64,000 nt of DNA from Granulosicoccus sp964390335 (GTDB lineage Bacteria > Pseudomonadota > Gammaproteobacteria > Granulosicoccales > Granulosicoccaceae), in the NCBI GenBank assembly GCA_964390335.1, contig CAYMHU010000010.1, positions 44,424 through 108,423 of the forward strand, in the 5' to 3' direction. Under the pieces are notes generated by a model. The model saw only the letters and a program-made list of their open reading frames with translations, made no database searches and was not told the DNA's origin. Of this stretch, positions 8,066-16,407 are shown piece by piece. A program made the translations under genes and the position numbers. Positions within the stretch are counted from its first letter, which is position 1, and every line of letters begins with the position of its first letter.

Positions 8066-10477
8066 ATGATTGAGAAATACGCGCACTTGCTTCTACGCTA
8101 TCGATGGATAGTGATTGTAGTCACCATTCTCACTGTTCTGGGTTTGGCATCTGGGGGACGGTTTCTCGTATTTACCAACGATTACCGCGTATTTTTTGGT
8201 CCGGATAATCCTCAGCTATTGGCATTCGAAGAACTGCAAGACACCTATACAAAAAGCGATAATCTACTGATAATGATGGAGCCCAAAAGCGGCACCGTTT
8301 TCGATGAAGCCACAATGAGTGCCATTGTCGATGCAACTGAACGCTCCTGGCAGATCCCATACTCTATTCGTGTTGACTCGCTCAGCAACTTCCAACACAT
8401 GGTTGCTGAAGGTGATGATTTAATCGTTGAAGACCTCATCTATGACGTTGAAGAGTTGTCAGCCGACGATATTCAGAACATTCAAACCGTTGCATTGGAT
8501 CAACCGCAACTAGTTAAAAAGTTATTGGCTGAGGACAGCACTGCAACCGGTATCAATATTACCGTTGAAATGCCGCCGCCTTTAAGCGAAGAGGACATGC
8601 TGCTGCCCAAGGAAGAGCGAGATCTTAAAGACCCCAACATTGCGCTCGCGGTTGTCATGAATGAGGCCCGCGATATGATTAAAGGTCTCGAGGCAGATTA
8701 CCCTGATATTACATTCACAAATACCGGCATCGTGGCCATGAACCAAGCCTTTCCGGAGGCTATTGTTGCAGACAGCCAATCGTTACTGCCAATGGCATTC
8801 GGTGTAGTGGTGGTTGGTGTGCTTGTACTGCTTGCCAGTTTTTGGGGCATGGTCGGAACGGTTATCGTGGTGCTTCTGTCAATCCTAGCGGGAATGGGTA
8901 CGGCGGGCTGGCTAGGTATCAAGCTCACTCCACCAGCGGCCTCGGCACCCACACTCATTCTGACGTTAGCCGTAGCTGACTGTGTGCATTTTCTTGTAAC
9001 CATGTTGCAGAACATGCGTAACGGTTTAAGTAAAAACGATGCCATCGTTGAAAGCTTAAGAATCAACTTCATGCCCATATTCTTAACGTCAATTACCACT
9101 GCTATTGGCTTTTTAAGCATGAACTTCAGCGACTCACCGCCATTTCACGATTTAGGCAATATCACGGCTATGGGTGTCATGTATGCATTCCTGCTTGCGG
9201 TATTTTTTCTGCCCGCGCTCATGTCGGTGTTACCCATTAAGGCCAAAGCCCGCAGCGTCAAGAAAAGCACGGTTATGGACAAGTTTGCCAACTTGGTTAT
9301 TGCGACGCGCAAACCTTTAATGTGGGGTATGTTGGTGTTAATCGTCGGCTTATCCGCATTGGCTCCGAGAAACCAGCTAAACGATATCTTTGTGAATTAT
9401 TTCGATCGCTCTGTTCCGTTTCGGGTTGATACAGATCGGGTAACTGATAAATTATCCGGTTTATACATCATGGAATTTTCACTCGACTCGCGTGAAGAAG
9501 GTGGTGTTAGCGATCCAGAGTTTTTGCAAGATGTAGAAAAATTTGAACGCTATGTGGAAACCCTGCCCGGCGTTCAACACGTTAGCGCCATTACCGAAAC
9601 CATGCGGCGGTTAAACCGAAGCATGCACGGTGACGACGAGTCGTACTACAAACTACCAACCACACGCGATTTATCAGCGCAGTATTTATTGTTATACGAA
9701 ATGTCTTTGCCATACGGCTTAGACCTTAACAACCAAATTAACTTCGACAAATCGAAAACGCGCCTGTCAGTAACCATGGAAACTCGCTCAACGCAGCAAG
9801 TACTCGAGTTTGAGCGTCAAACATTGGCGTGGATGGAGCAAAACACCCCATTAATTGCAACGGTGACCTCAGGTGCAACCAGCATGTTTACTCATATTAG
9901 TATGCGTAACATTATCAGTATGCTATCAGGCACAAGCGTGGCCATCATATTGATCAGTCTCGTTTTGCTTGTTGCCCTGCGCTCGTTTAAATACGGCCTC
10001 ATTAGCCTTATACCCAACATTGTGCCTGCAATGATGGCGTTCGGCGTGTGGAGCATGCTGGTTGGCGAAATCAATCTAGCGGTATCGGTTGTGGTGGCAA
10101 TGGCATTGGGGATCGTGGTCGACGACACCATCCACTACTTAAGTAAATATATTCGCGCCCGTCGCGAACGCGGCTTATCCTCCGAGGAAGCCGTCAGGTA
10201 TGCGTTTAACACTGTTGGTATTGCACTACTGGTTACCACCATCGTACTTGCCGGCGGCTTTATGGTCTTGGCTCAATCGAACTTTTTATTGAACAGCCAT
10301 ATGGGTCTATTGACCGCAATCACCATTGTCATTGCCTTAATCGTGGACTTTACATTCTTACCGGCATTTCTAATGGCTATCGACAAAGATAAAGACCCCA
10401 AAGCGCAAACGAATCAAGACAATGCGTCTGGCTCCGGCGACTCGGCAAACCCCGGCAACGCTGCGGCTACAACGTAA
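8066..10477 (+). CDS. MMPL/RND family transporter
   Basis: A large inner-membrane protein of about 803 residues with the two-fold RND/MMPL layout: a transmembrane helix near the N-terminus, a periplasmic domain, about five helices, then the same again. The segment VDDTIHYLSKY in the second half is typical of the RND/MMPL superfamily (COG1033). I place the start at the ATG at 8066 (MIEKYAHLLLRYR) because a purine-rich GGGG stretch lies 11 bases before it; an upstream in-frame GTG at 8003 adds 21 residues with no family match. The C-terminus is a soluble Ser/Asn-rich tail. With the LolA-like and outer-membrane genes downstream it likely forms a trans-envelope lipid or hydrophobic-compound export route. 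Confidence 0.85.
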   Translation: MIEKYAHLLLRYRWIVIVVTILTVLGLASGGRFLVFTNDYRVFFGPDNPQLLAFEELQDTYTKSDNLLIMMEPKSGTVFDEATMSAIVDATERSWQIPYSIRVDSLSNFQHMVAEGDDLIVEDLIYDVEELSADDIQNIQTVALDQPQLVKKLLAEDSTATGINITVEMPPPLSEEDMLLPKEERDLKDPNIALAVVMNEARDMIKGLEADYPDITFTNTGIVAMNQAFPEAIVADSQSLLPMAFGVVVVGVLVLLASFWGMVGTVIVVLLSILAGMGTAGWLGIKLTPPAASAPTLILTLAVADCVHFLVTMLQNMRNGLSKNDAIVESLRINFMPIFLTSITTAIGFLSMNFSDSPPFHDLGNITAMGVMYAFLLAVFFLPALMSVLPIKAKARSVKKSTVMDKFANLVIATRKPLMWGMLVLIVGLSALAPRNQLNDIFVNYFDRSVPFRVDTDRVTDKLSGLYIMEFSLDSREEGGVSDPEFLQDVEKFERYVETLPGVQHVSAITETMRRLNRSMHGDDESYYKLPTTRDLSAQYLLLYEMSLPYGLDLNNQINFDKSKTRLSVTMETRSTQQVLEFERQTLAWMEQNTPLIATVTSGATSMFTHISMRNIISMLSGTSVAIILISLVLLVALRSFKYGLISLIPNIVPAMMAFGVWSMLVGEINLAVSVVVAMALGIVVDDTIHYLSKYIRARRERGLSSEEAVRYAFNTVGIALLVTTIVLAGGFMVLAQSNFLLNSHMGLLTAITIVIALIVDFTFLPAFLMAIDKDKDPKAQTNQDNASGSGDSANPGNAAATT

Positions 10478-10503
10478 ATTATCTCAGTTAGGAGAACACT
10501 ATT

Positions 10504-11292
10504 ATGAGTATTAGCATTAAAACGGGAATGGCGACTGCGGCGCTGTTAGCTACAGGATTGGCCTTTGCTCAAACTCCCGAGGAGCGAGGCTTAGAGATCG
10601 CCCAGCAAGTAAGCGATCAAAACGATGGTTTCGTGGATTCAACAGCCACCATGACCATGACGCTCATCAACCGCTCAGGAAAGAAAAGCGTGCGTCAAAT
10701 ACGATCGCTTACGCTTGAAACACCGGGTGATGGCGACAAAAGCATGTCTATTTTTGACACACCAAAAGATGTTAAGGGTACAGCGAGCTTAACGTATTCT
10801 CACGCAGTTGAAGCCGATGAACAATGGCTATACCTGCCCGCGCTGAAACGCGTAAAGCGAATTTCATCGAAAAATAAATCCGGACCGTTCATGGGCAGTG
10901 AGTTTGCGTTTGAAGATATCAGTTCACAGGAAGTAGAGAAATACACCTACAAGTATTTGGGTGAAGAAGAAATCAATGGTATTGCAGCGCATAAAATTGA
11001 GAGTTATCCAGCGTATAAGCACTCTGGCTACACACGTTTAATCAACTGGATAGACAAAGAACGTCTGGTCAGTCTTAAAACTGAATTTTATGATCGCAAG
11101 AATTCGTTACTAAAAACGTTACAGGCCAGCGACTATCAGCTTTATAAAGACAAATTCTGGCGACCCGGCAAACTTGAAATGATCAACGAGCAAACCCGCA
11201 AACAAACTTTGTTGGAGTTCAGCGATTATAAATTCAGCACCGGATTATCAGACAAAGATTTTCGCTCAAACGCGCTTAAAAACATTCGCTGA
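10504..11292 (+). CDS. LolA-like outer membrane lipoprotein-sorting family protein
   Basis: The 262-residue protein begins with a Sec signal peptide (MSISIKTGMATAALLATGLAFAQ) and continues with the COG2834 pattern: ATMTMTLINRSGKKSVRQIR, a long beta-rich domain with DEQWLYLPALKRVKRISS, and MGSEFAFEDISSQ. These proteins share the LolA/LolB half-barrel and are commonly encoded next to MMPL exporters. A strong ribosome-binding site (TTAGGAGAA) precedes the ATG. It starts 26 bases after the MMPL gene and ends 11 bases before the outer-membrane gene, so the three form an operon. It probably carries a lipid across the periplasm; the cargo is unknown. Confidence 0.85.
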   Translation: MSISIKTGMATAALLATGLAFAQTPEERGLEIAQQVSDQNDGFVDSTATMTMTLINRSGKKSVRQIRSLTLETPGDGDKSMSIFDTPKDVKGTASLTYSHAVEADEQWLYLPALKRVKRISSKNKSGPFMGSEFAFEDISSQEVEKYTYKYLGEEEINGIAAHKIESYPAYKHSGYTRLINWIDKERLVSLKTEFYDRKNSLLKTLQASDYQLYKDKFWRPGKLEMINEQTRKQTLLEFSDYKFSTGLSDKDFRSNALKNIR

Positions 11293-11303
11293 TTTTTAAT
11301 GTC

Positions 11304-12488
11304 ATGATCGCAACTTACTTGAATCTTCGCAACGCTACTATTGCGTTATTGCTGACACCAGCCACAGCTGTCCAAGCTGAATGGGACACACGTGCAGAAT
11401 TAAGCTTTCAAGCGCAAGCCTTTACTGACTCTGCGTTACATACCGCCGATCAATCTTTTAATGCATCGTTTGCGGGCTTTGCAGAGTTTTATCACCCGGT
11501 TGGAGTATCAGGTGATATAACGATCAGTCCGTTTTTCCGCGTTGACCAGCACGATGATCAGCGCACGCATTTCGATTTCCGTGAGTTTCTGTATCGGTAC
11601 AGTGCTGATGATTGGGAGCTCAAAGCGGGTCTGGGCAAGGTGTTTTGGGGCGTTGCGGAATCAAGCAATGTGGTAGACATTATCAATCAACGCGATGCCG
11701 TTGAAGGCCTAGATGCCGAAAATAAGCTTGGGCAACCCATGATAAATTTACTGCTGCTACGGGATTGGGGTGAAGTGAGTTTATTTGTGTTACCTGGATT
11801 CCGCGAACGTACTTTCGCTGGCAGCGATGGTCGTCCACGCGGTTTTTTTGCGCTTGATACTGACAATGTAACGTATGAATCTAAAGACGAGAATCAACAC
11901 ATCGATATAGCAGCCCGTGTTTCTAAATCGGTGGATGAATGGGATGTGGGTGTGCATGCGTTCCGCGGTACAGCTCGGGAACCGCAAATTAATTTCGAGA
12001 CCTTCAGTCCGCACTATATCCAAATAACGCAATTTGGTGTGGACATTCAAGGAACCTTTGATAGCTGGCTGCTCAAGTCGGAAGCTGCGTATCAAATTGG
12101 AGACCAGATAGATAATCACATCAAAACAGTTACCGGTTTTGAATACAGTTTTTATGGCGTAGCACAAACCGATACCGACTTAGGCATAGTTGCAGAATGG
12201 TTGTTCGATAGCCGAGGCCTTGAGGCCAACCAACCCTTCCAAAGCGACCTACTGCTCGGACTTCGAGTCGCGCTGAATGATGAACAATCCAGCGAAGCGT
12301 TAATAAGCGGACTCTTTGATATGGATGGTGGCGCAACTATTTTTGCAGTGCAGACAAGCCGTCGCATTGGGGAATCTTTCGTGATCTCCGCTGAAGCGAC
12401 AATCTGGAGTGACGTCAACGATGACCCGGCTTTTGCGCAATTTGGCCAAGAAGACCACTTGCAGCTTGAATTAAGCTATTTCTACTGA
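11304..12488 (+). CDS. Predicted outer-membrane beta-barrel protein
   Basis: The protein (394 residues) has a signal peptide ending near AVQAEW and many alternating-hydrophobic beta strands, and it terminates in aromatic residues (LELSYFY), which is typical of outer-membrane barrels. I cannot assign a firm family name; DUF1302-like or alginate-export-like porins linked to MMPL genes are the nearest idea. It is the last gene of the MMPL operon, placed where an outer-membrane partner of the exporter and LolA-like carrier would be expected. It converges with a hypothetical gene on the other strand. Confidence 0.65.
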   Translation: MIATYLNLRNATIALLLTPATAVQAEWDTRAELSFQAQAFTDSALHTADQSFNASFAGFAEFYHPVGVSGDITISPFFRVDQHDDQRTHFDFREFLYRYSADDWELKAGLGKVFWGVAESSNVVDIINQRDAVEGLDAENKLGQPMINLLLLRDWGEVSLFVLPGFRERTFAGSDGRPRGFFALDTDNVTYESKDENQHIDIAARVSKSVDEWDVGVHAFRGTAREPQINFETFSPHYIQITQFGVDIQGTFDSWLLKSEAAYQIGDQIDNHIKTVTGFEYSFYGVAQTDTDLGIVAEWLFDSRGLEANQPFQSDLLLGLRVALNDEQSSEALISGLFDMDGGATIFAVQTSRRIGESFVISAEATIWSDVNDDPAFAQFGQEDHLQLELSYFY

Positions 12489-12507
12489 GTTTTTACGATA
12501 CTGTGTA

Positions 12508-12882
12508 CTACTCCGAATCTTTTGACATTGCAGAAATTTTCACCTCATGTTCTGCAATTGTTTTTTGAAGTTTTAGTAGCTCGCTGTGAACTGACATAAG
12601 CTGCGCTCGCACATCATCAAAATAGCAACTGATGAAATGCTCTACTTCGTTCATAACGTGCTTTTTTTCTAGATCAGACAAGCCGGAAACTGTGTCCAGA
12701 TTAATTTCAGAGCGTGATGGTGATGGCGGACCTGGGAACTTGCGTGCAGTTTCACGCGCTAATTCGGCCCACCGTTCTGCTACAAGCGGGTCCGGGTGCT
12801 CGCGGATAATTTGAGTGATCCATTGCTCTAACAGTCGAGACTGAGATTCTGCGCCAGTTCTCAGATGATGAATATTGCTCAT
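12508..12882 (-). CDS. Hypothetical protein with C-terminal coiled coil
   Basis: A 124-residue soluble protein that I do not recognise. The N-terminal half contains HPDPLVAERWAELARETARKF, reading like amphipathic helices; the C-terminal 50 residues (from about VEHFISCYFDD) are heptad-like and predicted to be helical. A ribosome-binding site (AAGGACGG) precedes the ATG at a workable distance, which supports it being a real gene. It converges with the outer-membrane protein gene, 19 bases apart. No function is proposed. Confidence 0.6.
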   Translation of the reverse strand: MSNIHHLRTGAESQSRLLEQWITQIIREHPDPLVAERWAELARETARKFPGPPSPSRSEINLDTVSGLSDLEKKHVMNEVEHFISCYFDDVRAQLMSVHSELLKLQKTIAEHEVKISAMSKDSE

Positions 12883-13098
12883 ACCATGCCGTCCTTCTGT
12901 GAGCAGGCTTAAGAATTACTCAGCCTGTTTGACCCATAATAATGATGTCAGAGTGTTGACGAAATGTGCCGGTTCACAAACTGGCGATAAATTGTGGCGA
13001 AGTATGGTCAGCTGCTTACGCTGCAGATTTACAATTTATGCAACTAAACGAACACCTAGTTACACTAAACTCATGTAATCAGGATTGCATATCGGTGT

Positions 13099-15440
13099 AT
13101 GGAACAAACAGTAATGCAAAACAGAAAAACTAACGATCAACACAGCCGTGACAATTTTTTTGACAACCGTGCACATGCCAACACATTAGTCAAAAAGCTG
13201 CTGTGTGTCATTTCCGTTGCGAGCTTAGTAACGCTCAGCGCCTGCAGTGGTAGCTCAGGTAATGCTGGACCAAGTACCAACGCAGGTAATACTGGGAACA
13301 ACGCAAATACAACGGTCGGTACTCAGAACGATAACAATAATCAGAATACCACTGACGGAAATGTCGGAAATGATAATTCCGACACAAGCGGTTCTGACAA
13401 TAACAACGACACCAATNNNNNNNNNNNNNNNNNNNNNNNNNNNNNNNNNNNNNNNNNNNNNNNNNNNNNNNNNNNNNNNNNNNNNNNNNNNNNNNNNNNN
13501 NNNNNNNNNNNNNNNNTGTCGGAAATGATAATTCCGACACAAGCGGTTCTGACAATAACAACGACACCAATAACAACGACACCAATGACAACACAAACAA
13601 CAACACGAGTGACATCACCAGCGACAATGGCCAAACCAGAACACTGCCAGCAATCAATTTCGTAACAGAACTAAGCCCGTTACCACAGCCACCCTTAACT
13701 CCGGCTCCCAGTGCACAGGATGAACCAGTGCCTGTTAGTGGTCCCGTGAGCACTGTAACCGAATATTTTCTGGTGCAGAATCCCGGGCCACGCTTACCTG
13801 ATGATACGTCTGGCAAGATTACCGAGGCAGAATTTGCCGCCGGCCCATTACCGGCTGTGATTACAACTCCGGAACAAGTTGACCCCACGTTAAACCGCGC
13901 ACCCTATTTTGTCGATCTAAACGATCAAACCGTGTTCGCGGGTGACATGATGGAGTTAGTATTACAACCGCTAGACCCTGATGGCGATATTCCAGGTATG
14001 TACCCGGAATCACTTCCGGAGGGTTCGCAATACATAGACAACTTAAACGGCACTCGCACCCTGAAGTGGCGGCCATTAGAACCTGATGTGGGTATCAGAG
14101 AGTTTGTTATCGTTGCAGTAGACCCTGTAGAACCGCAATACCGTACGCGCCGCGTGGTCCGTATAAAAGTCTTGATGCCCGCAGACCCTTCTACTATTGT
14201 GAATCTGGCTCCCGGTATCAATGCGGTTCGCAGACATACAGTCAGAGTCAACGATCCGGTTGTTGTTCAAATAAAGGGCACCGACCCCAACGGAACCATA
14301 CCAAGACTTGAAGTATTGAACCAACCCGCAGGTGCTACGTTCATTCCACACCCTATAGAACCTGAATTCAGCATTCTTCGTTTCGTACCACGGCAAACAG
14401 GTTTAATCACATTGCAAGTCAGAGCCTACGATGCTCTCAACGAAAACAGCACCACACAAATCTCTATTGAAATAGACGTTCGAGACCCAAGCGATTTTAT
14501 ACGATCAGGCACCCCGCTTAGAGACTTAGCAACACCGCGTGGTTTCCGAATGGGCTATGCATCGTTAAAAGACTTCTACTACCGGCCCGACGGTAAGTTG
14601 TATGCTGACACTGCTGCGCAGGAATTTAACTTTGTTAGTTCAGAGAATTCATTGAAATGGAGTTTCGTTAATCCCTTACCCGGTCGTTACCGCTGGGCAT
14701 CAGCCGATAACCTGGTCACGTTCGCCAGAACCAAAGGCATGGAGGTTCATGGTCATACCTTGGTTTGGCACAGACAACTGCCCGACTGGATTAAAAATTC
14801 CGACCTCGATTCGCGTGAGACGCATATGCGCGAGTACATTGATCGGGTACTAGATCGTTATGCGGATCGCATACCCATTTGGGATGTGGTCAACGAAGCG
14901 TTTGAAGACGACGGAACTTATCGTAACAGCACGTGGTTTCAAGCAATGGGACCAGACTACATTGATATCGCTTTTAGGCAGGCTCGCCAATCAGCACCCA
15001 ATGCCAGGTTGCTTTATAACGACTACGACGTTTCTTGGGATGGACCAAAGTTCGATAGCATGTACTCCATGCTGCAATCGCTGAAGGACAACGGCACACC
15101 CATTACTGGGGTTGGTTTTCAGATGCATGTGTTTGCGTCATTCGATCAGTACGATGAAGTTATCGCCAATTTCCAGAAGGTCGCTGACCTGGATCTAGAT
15201 ATTTATATTACCGAGCTTGACGTGTCTATTACCGATGGTGCAACCGAGGCGCAACAAGCCGAGGTGTACAAACGGATTATGGACATCTGCTTAGACCAAG
15301 CGCGATGCAAAGGCTTTCAAATCTGGGGCTTTACGGATATGTATTCATGGCGACGCGAATACAATCCCTTAATACTCGACGAAGCGTATCAGCCCAAGCC
15401 GGCTTACTGGGCATTGCAGCAACGACTGACTGAAAACTAG
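13099..15440 (+). CDS. Endo-1,4-beta-xylanase, GH10, lipoprotein with low-complexity linker (interrupted by an assembly gap)
   Basis: The catalytic GH10 domain occupies the 3' part: the acid/base Glu is in WDVVNEAF (codon 14895-14897) and the nucleophile Glu in ITELDVS (codon 15213-15215); the HGHTLVWHRQLP segment is also diagnostic. It hydrolyses internal xylan bonds. Before it are two Ig/cadherin-like beta regions (from about 13890 and 14210). The 5' end encodes a lipoprotein signal with lipobox LSAC (Cys about residue 49) and an Asn/Asp/Thr-rich linker. A 100-base N gap with a 55-base duplicate flank breaks the frame; removing N plus one duplicate (155 bases) joins both halves into one 728-residue protein. 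An ATG at 13114 with GGAAC upstream is an alternative start. The stop abuts the stop of the convergent CPXCG gene. Confidence 0.9.
13362..13416 (+). repeat. 55-base duplicate flank, left copy
   Basis: The 55 bases ending at the N run are identical to the 55 bases that follow it (13517-13571). A 55-base overlap fits unmerged contig ends from a de Bruijn assembler, although the region is also naturally repetitive (AACAACGACACCAAT units). Confidence 0.9.
13417..13516. other. Assembly gap of exactly 100 N
   Basis: Exactly 100 unknown bases, the conventional placeholder for a gap of unknown size. It lies in the Asn/Thr-rich linker of the xylanase gene. Frame arithmetic (see the xylanase entry) suggests the true gap size is minus 55, i.e. 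an overlap. Confidence 0.95.
13517..13571 (+). repeat. 55-base duplicate flank, right copy
   Basis: Identical to 13362-13416. It encodes the same linker residues (VGNDNSDTSGSDNNNDTN) in the xylanase frame, and is followed by another AACAACGACACCAAT unit. Confidence 0.9.
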
Positions 15441-15632
15441 TTATTCGTTTTCGTGTTGCGCGTTGACTTGCACGTCATAGTGCTCGTCAACGCTAACGCT
15501 GAACGATATTGGCCTGCAACAGACCACACAATCTTCGATGTAATGTTGAAAATCGACAGAGCAATCGACGGTTATATCGGTAGCATCACCACAATACGGG
15601 CACATCACCGATACCGGCTTGAGCAAATCCAC
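15441..15632 (-). CDS. CPXCG-motif cysteine-rich protein
   Basis: A small protein of 63 residues with the defining motif MCPYCGDATDITVD and a second cysteine pair in EDCVVCCRPI, a likely zinc-ribbon. The family is small (about 60-70 residues) and of unknown function. I chose the GTG at 15632 because AGGTG lies 9 bases before it, overlapping the stop codon of dsbB; the longer ORF from 15719 would lie inside dsbB. Co-transcription with dsbB is likely. Confidence 0.75.
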   Translation of the reverse strand: MDLLKPVSVMCPYCGDATDITVDCSVDFQHYIEDCVVCCRPISFSVSVDEHYDVQVNAQHENE

Positions 15633-15643
15633 AGCAACTACAC

Positions 15644-16183
15644 CTAGCTGCTTTTTGAACGCGAAAACAGGATTTTTAATCCGATTAATGTGAACAGCAC
15701 AAACCAAGCTAGCGACCACTCTGCAATGCTAAGGCCCAGAAACCGCCAATGTACTTCTGCGCAGTTGCCATCACCCATAAACAGCAGCTGCAAGGTTTGC
15801 GTGAATGGCATGGTTTCAAGCCAATACTCCAAGCCCGGACCGCAAGCCGGCACTTGATCGGGCGGCAAGTGTTGTAGCCAAACTTGACGACCCGCAGTAA
15901 CCACCCCGCCAATAGCCGCAAGCGTTGCGAATGCAGCTAATAGTCGCTGCAAACCAGTCTTCGCATAAGTAAAGAACCCTATAAACGCGGCTATACCGAA
16001 TAAGTAATAGAAAAAGCGCTGCGTCATACATAAGGGACAGGGGTCAAGATACTCAACGTATTGCAGGTAGTAGCCATATCCCAACAGACAGGCAATGCTA
16101 ATGAATGATCCCAACCACAACCAACGATTGCTGGAACCAGTTGTTGTTTGAGTCGTTTGGTCTGAGTTGTTCATACAGTACAT
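15644..16183 (-). CDS. dsbB: Disulfide bond formation protein B
   Basis: DsbB is the inner-membrane quinone reductase that re-oxidises DsbA. The protein of 179 residues has four transmembrane helices, the first redox pair in DPCPLCMTQRFFYY, and the second pair in the periplasmic loop (CGPGLEYW ... GDGNCAEVHW). Both active pairs are intact. The ATG at 16183 or the one at 16174 could be the start. It is followed directly by the CPXCG gene. No dsbA is seen in the window. Confidence 0.92.
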   Translation of the reverse strand: MYCMNNSDQTTQTTTGSSNRWLWLGSFISIACLLGYGYYLQYVEYLDPCPLCMTQRFFYYLFGIAAFIGFFTYAKTGLQRLLAAFATLAAIGGVVTAGRQVWLQHLPPDQVPACGPGLEYWLETMPFTQTLQLLFMGDGNCAEVHWRFLGLSIAEWSLAWFVLFTLIGLKILFSRSKSS

Positions 16184-16231
16184 GTTCTACATTGACACCT
16201 CCCGATTTTAGACCATCCAAGCTCACCGAGC

Positions 16232-16293
16232 GGTATTAATACCTGTTTTGTTTATTACAAGCCCGCATTCGAACTTTCCGCGGGATTAATACC
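16232..16293. promoter_or_regulatory. Pair of GGTATTAATACC-type palindromes
   Basis: A perfect 12-base palindrome GGTATTAATACC (16232-16243) and a near copy GGGATTAATACC (16282-16293) are centred 50 bases apart, upstream of the CBM9 lipoprotein gene. Both share the longer pattern GCGGKATTAATACC. The layout suggests a regulator binding twice. The regulator is unknown. Confidence 0.5.
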
Positions 16294-16407
16294 GGATTTC
16301 GCAGGTGGAATTGTCACCATAACTGCAAGCCAGAAAGTCAGAATTAACACACAACAAAACACAACCACTTTCTGGCTCGCGTTGAACAGACAACTAGGAT
16401 GGACAAG

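Noticed and set aside
8698..9120. Minus-strand ORF of 140 residues inside the MMPL gene
   Set aside because: Lies entirely within a well-supported gene, has a Thr/Pro/Ser-biased composition typical of antisense frames and no ribosome-binding site.
13235..13888. Several ORFs that run through the N gap
   Set aside because: They depend on translating N as X and are shadows of the xylanase linker in other frames.
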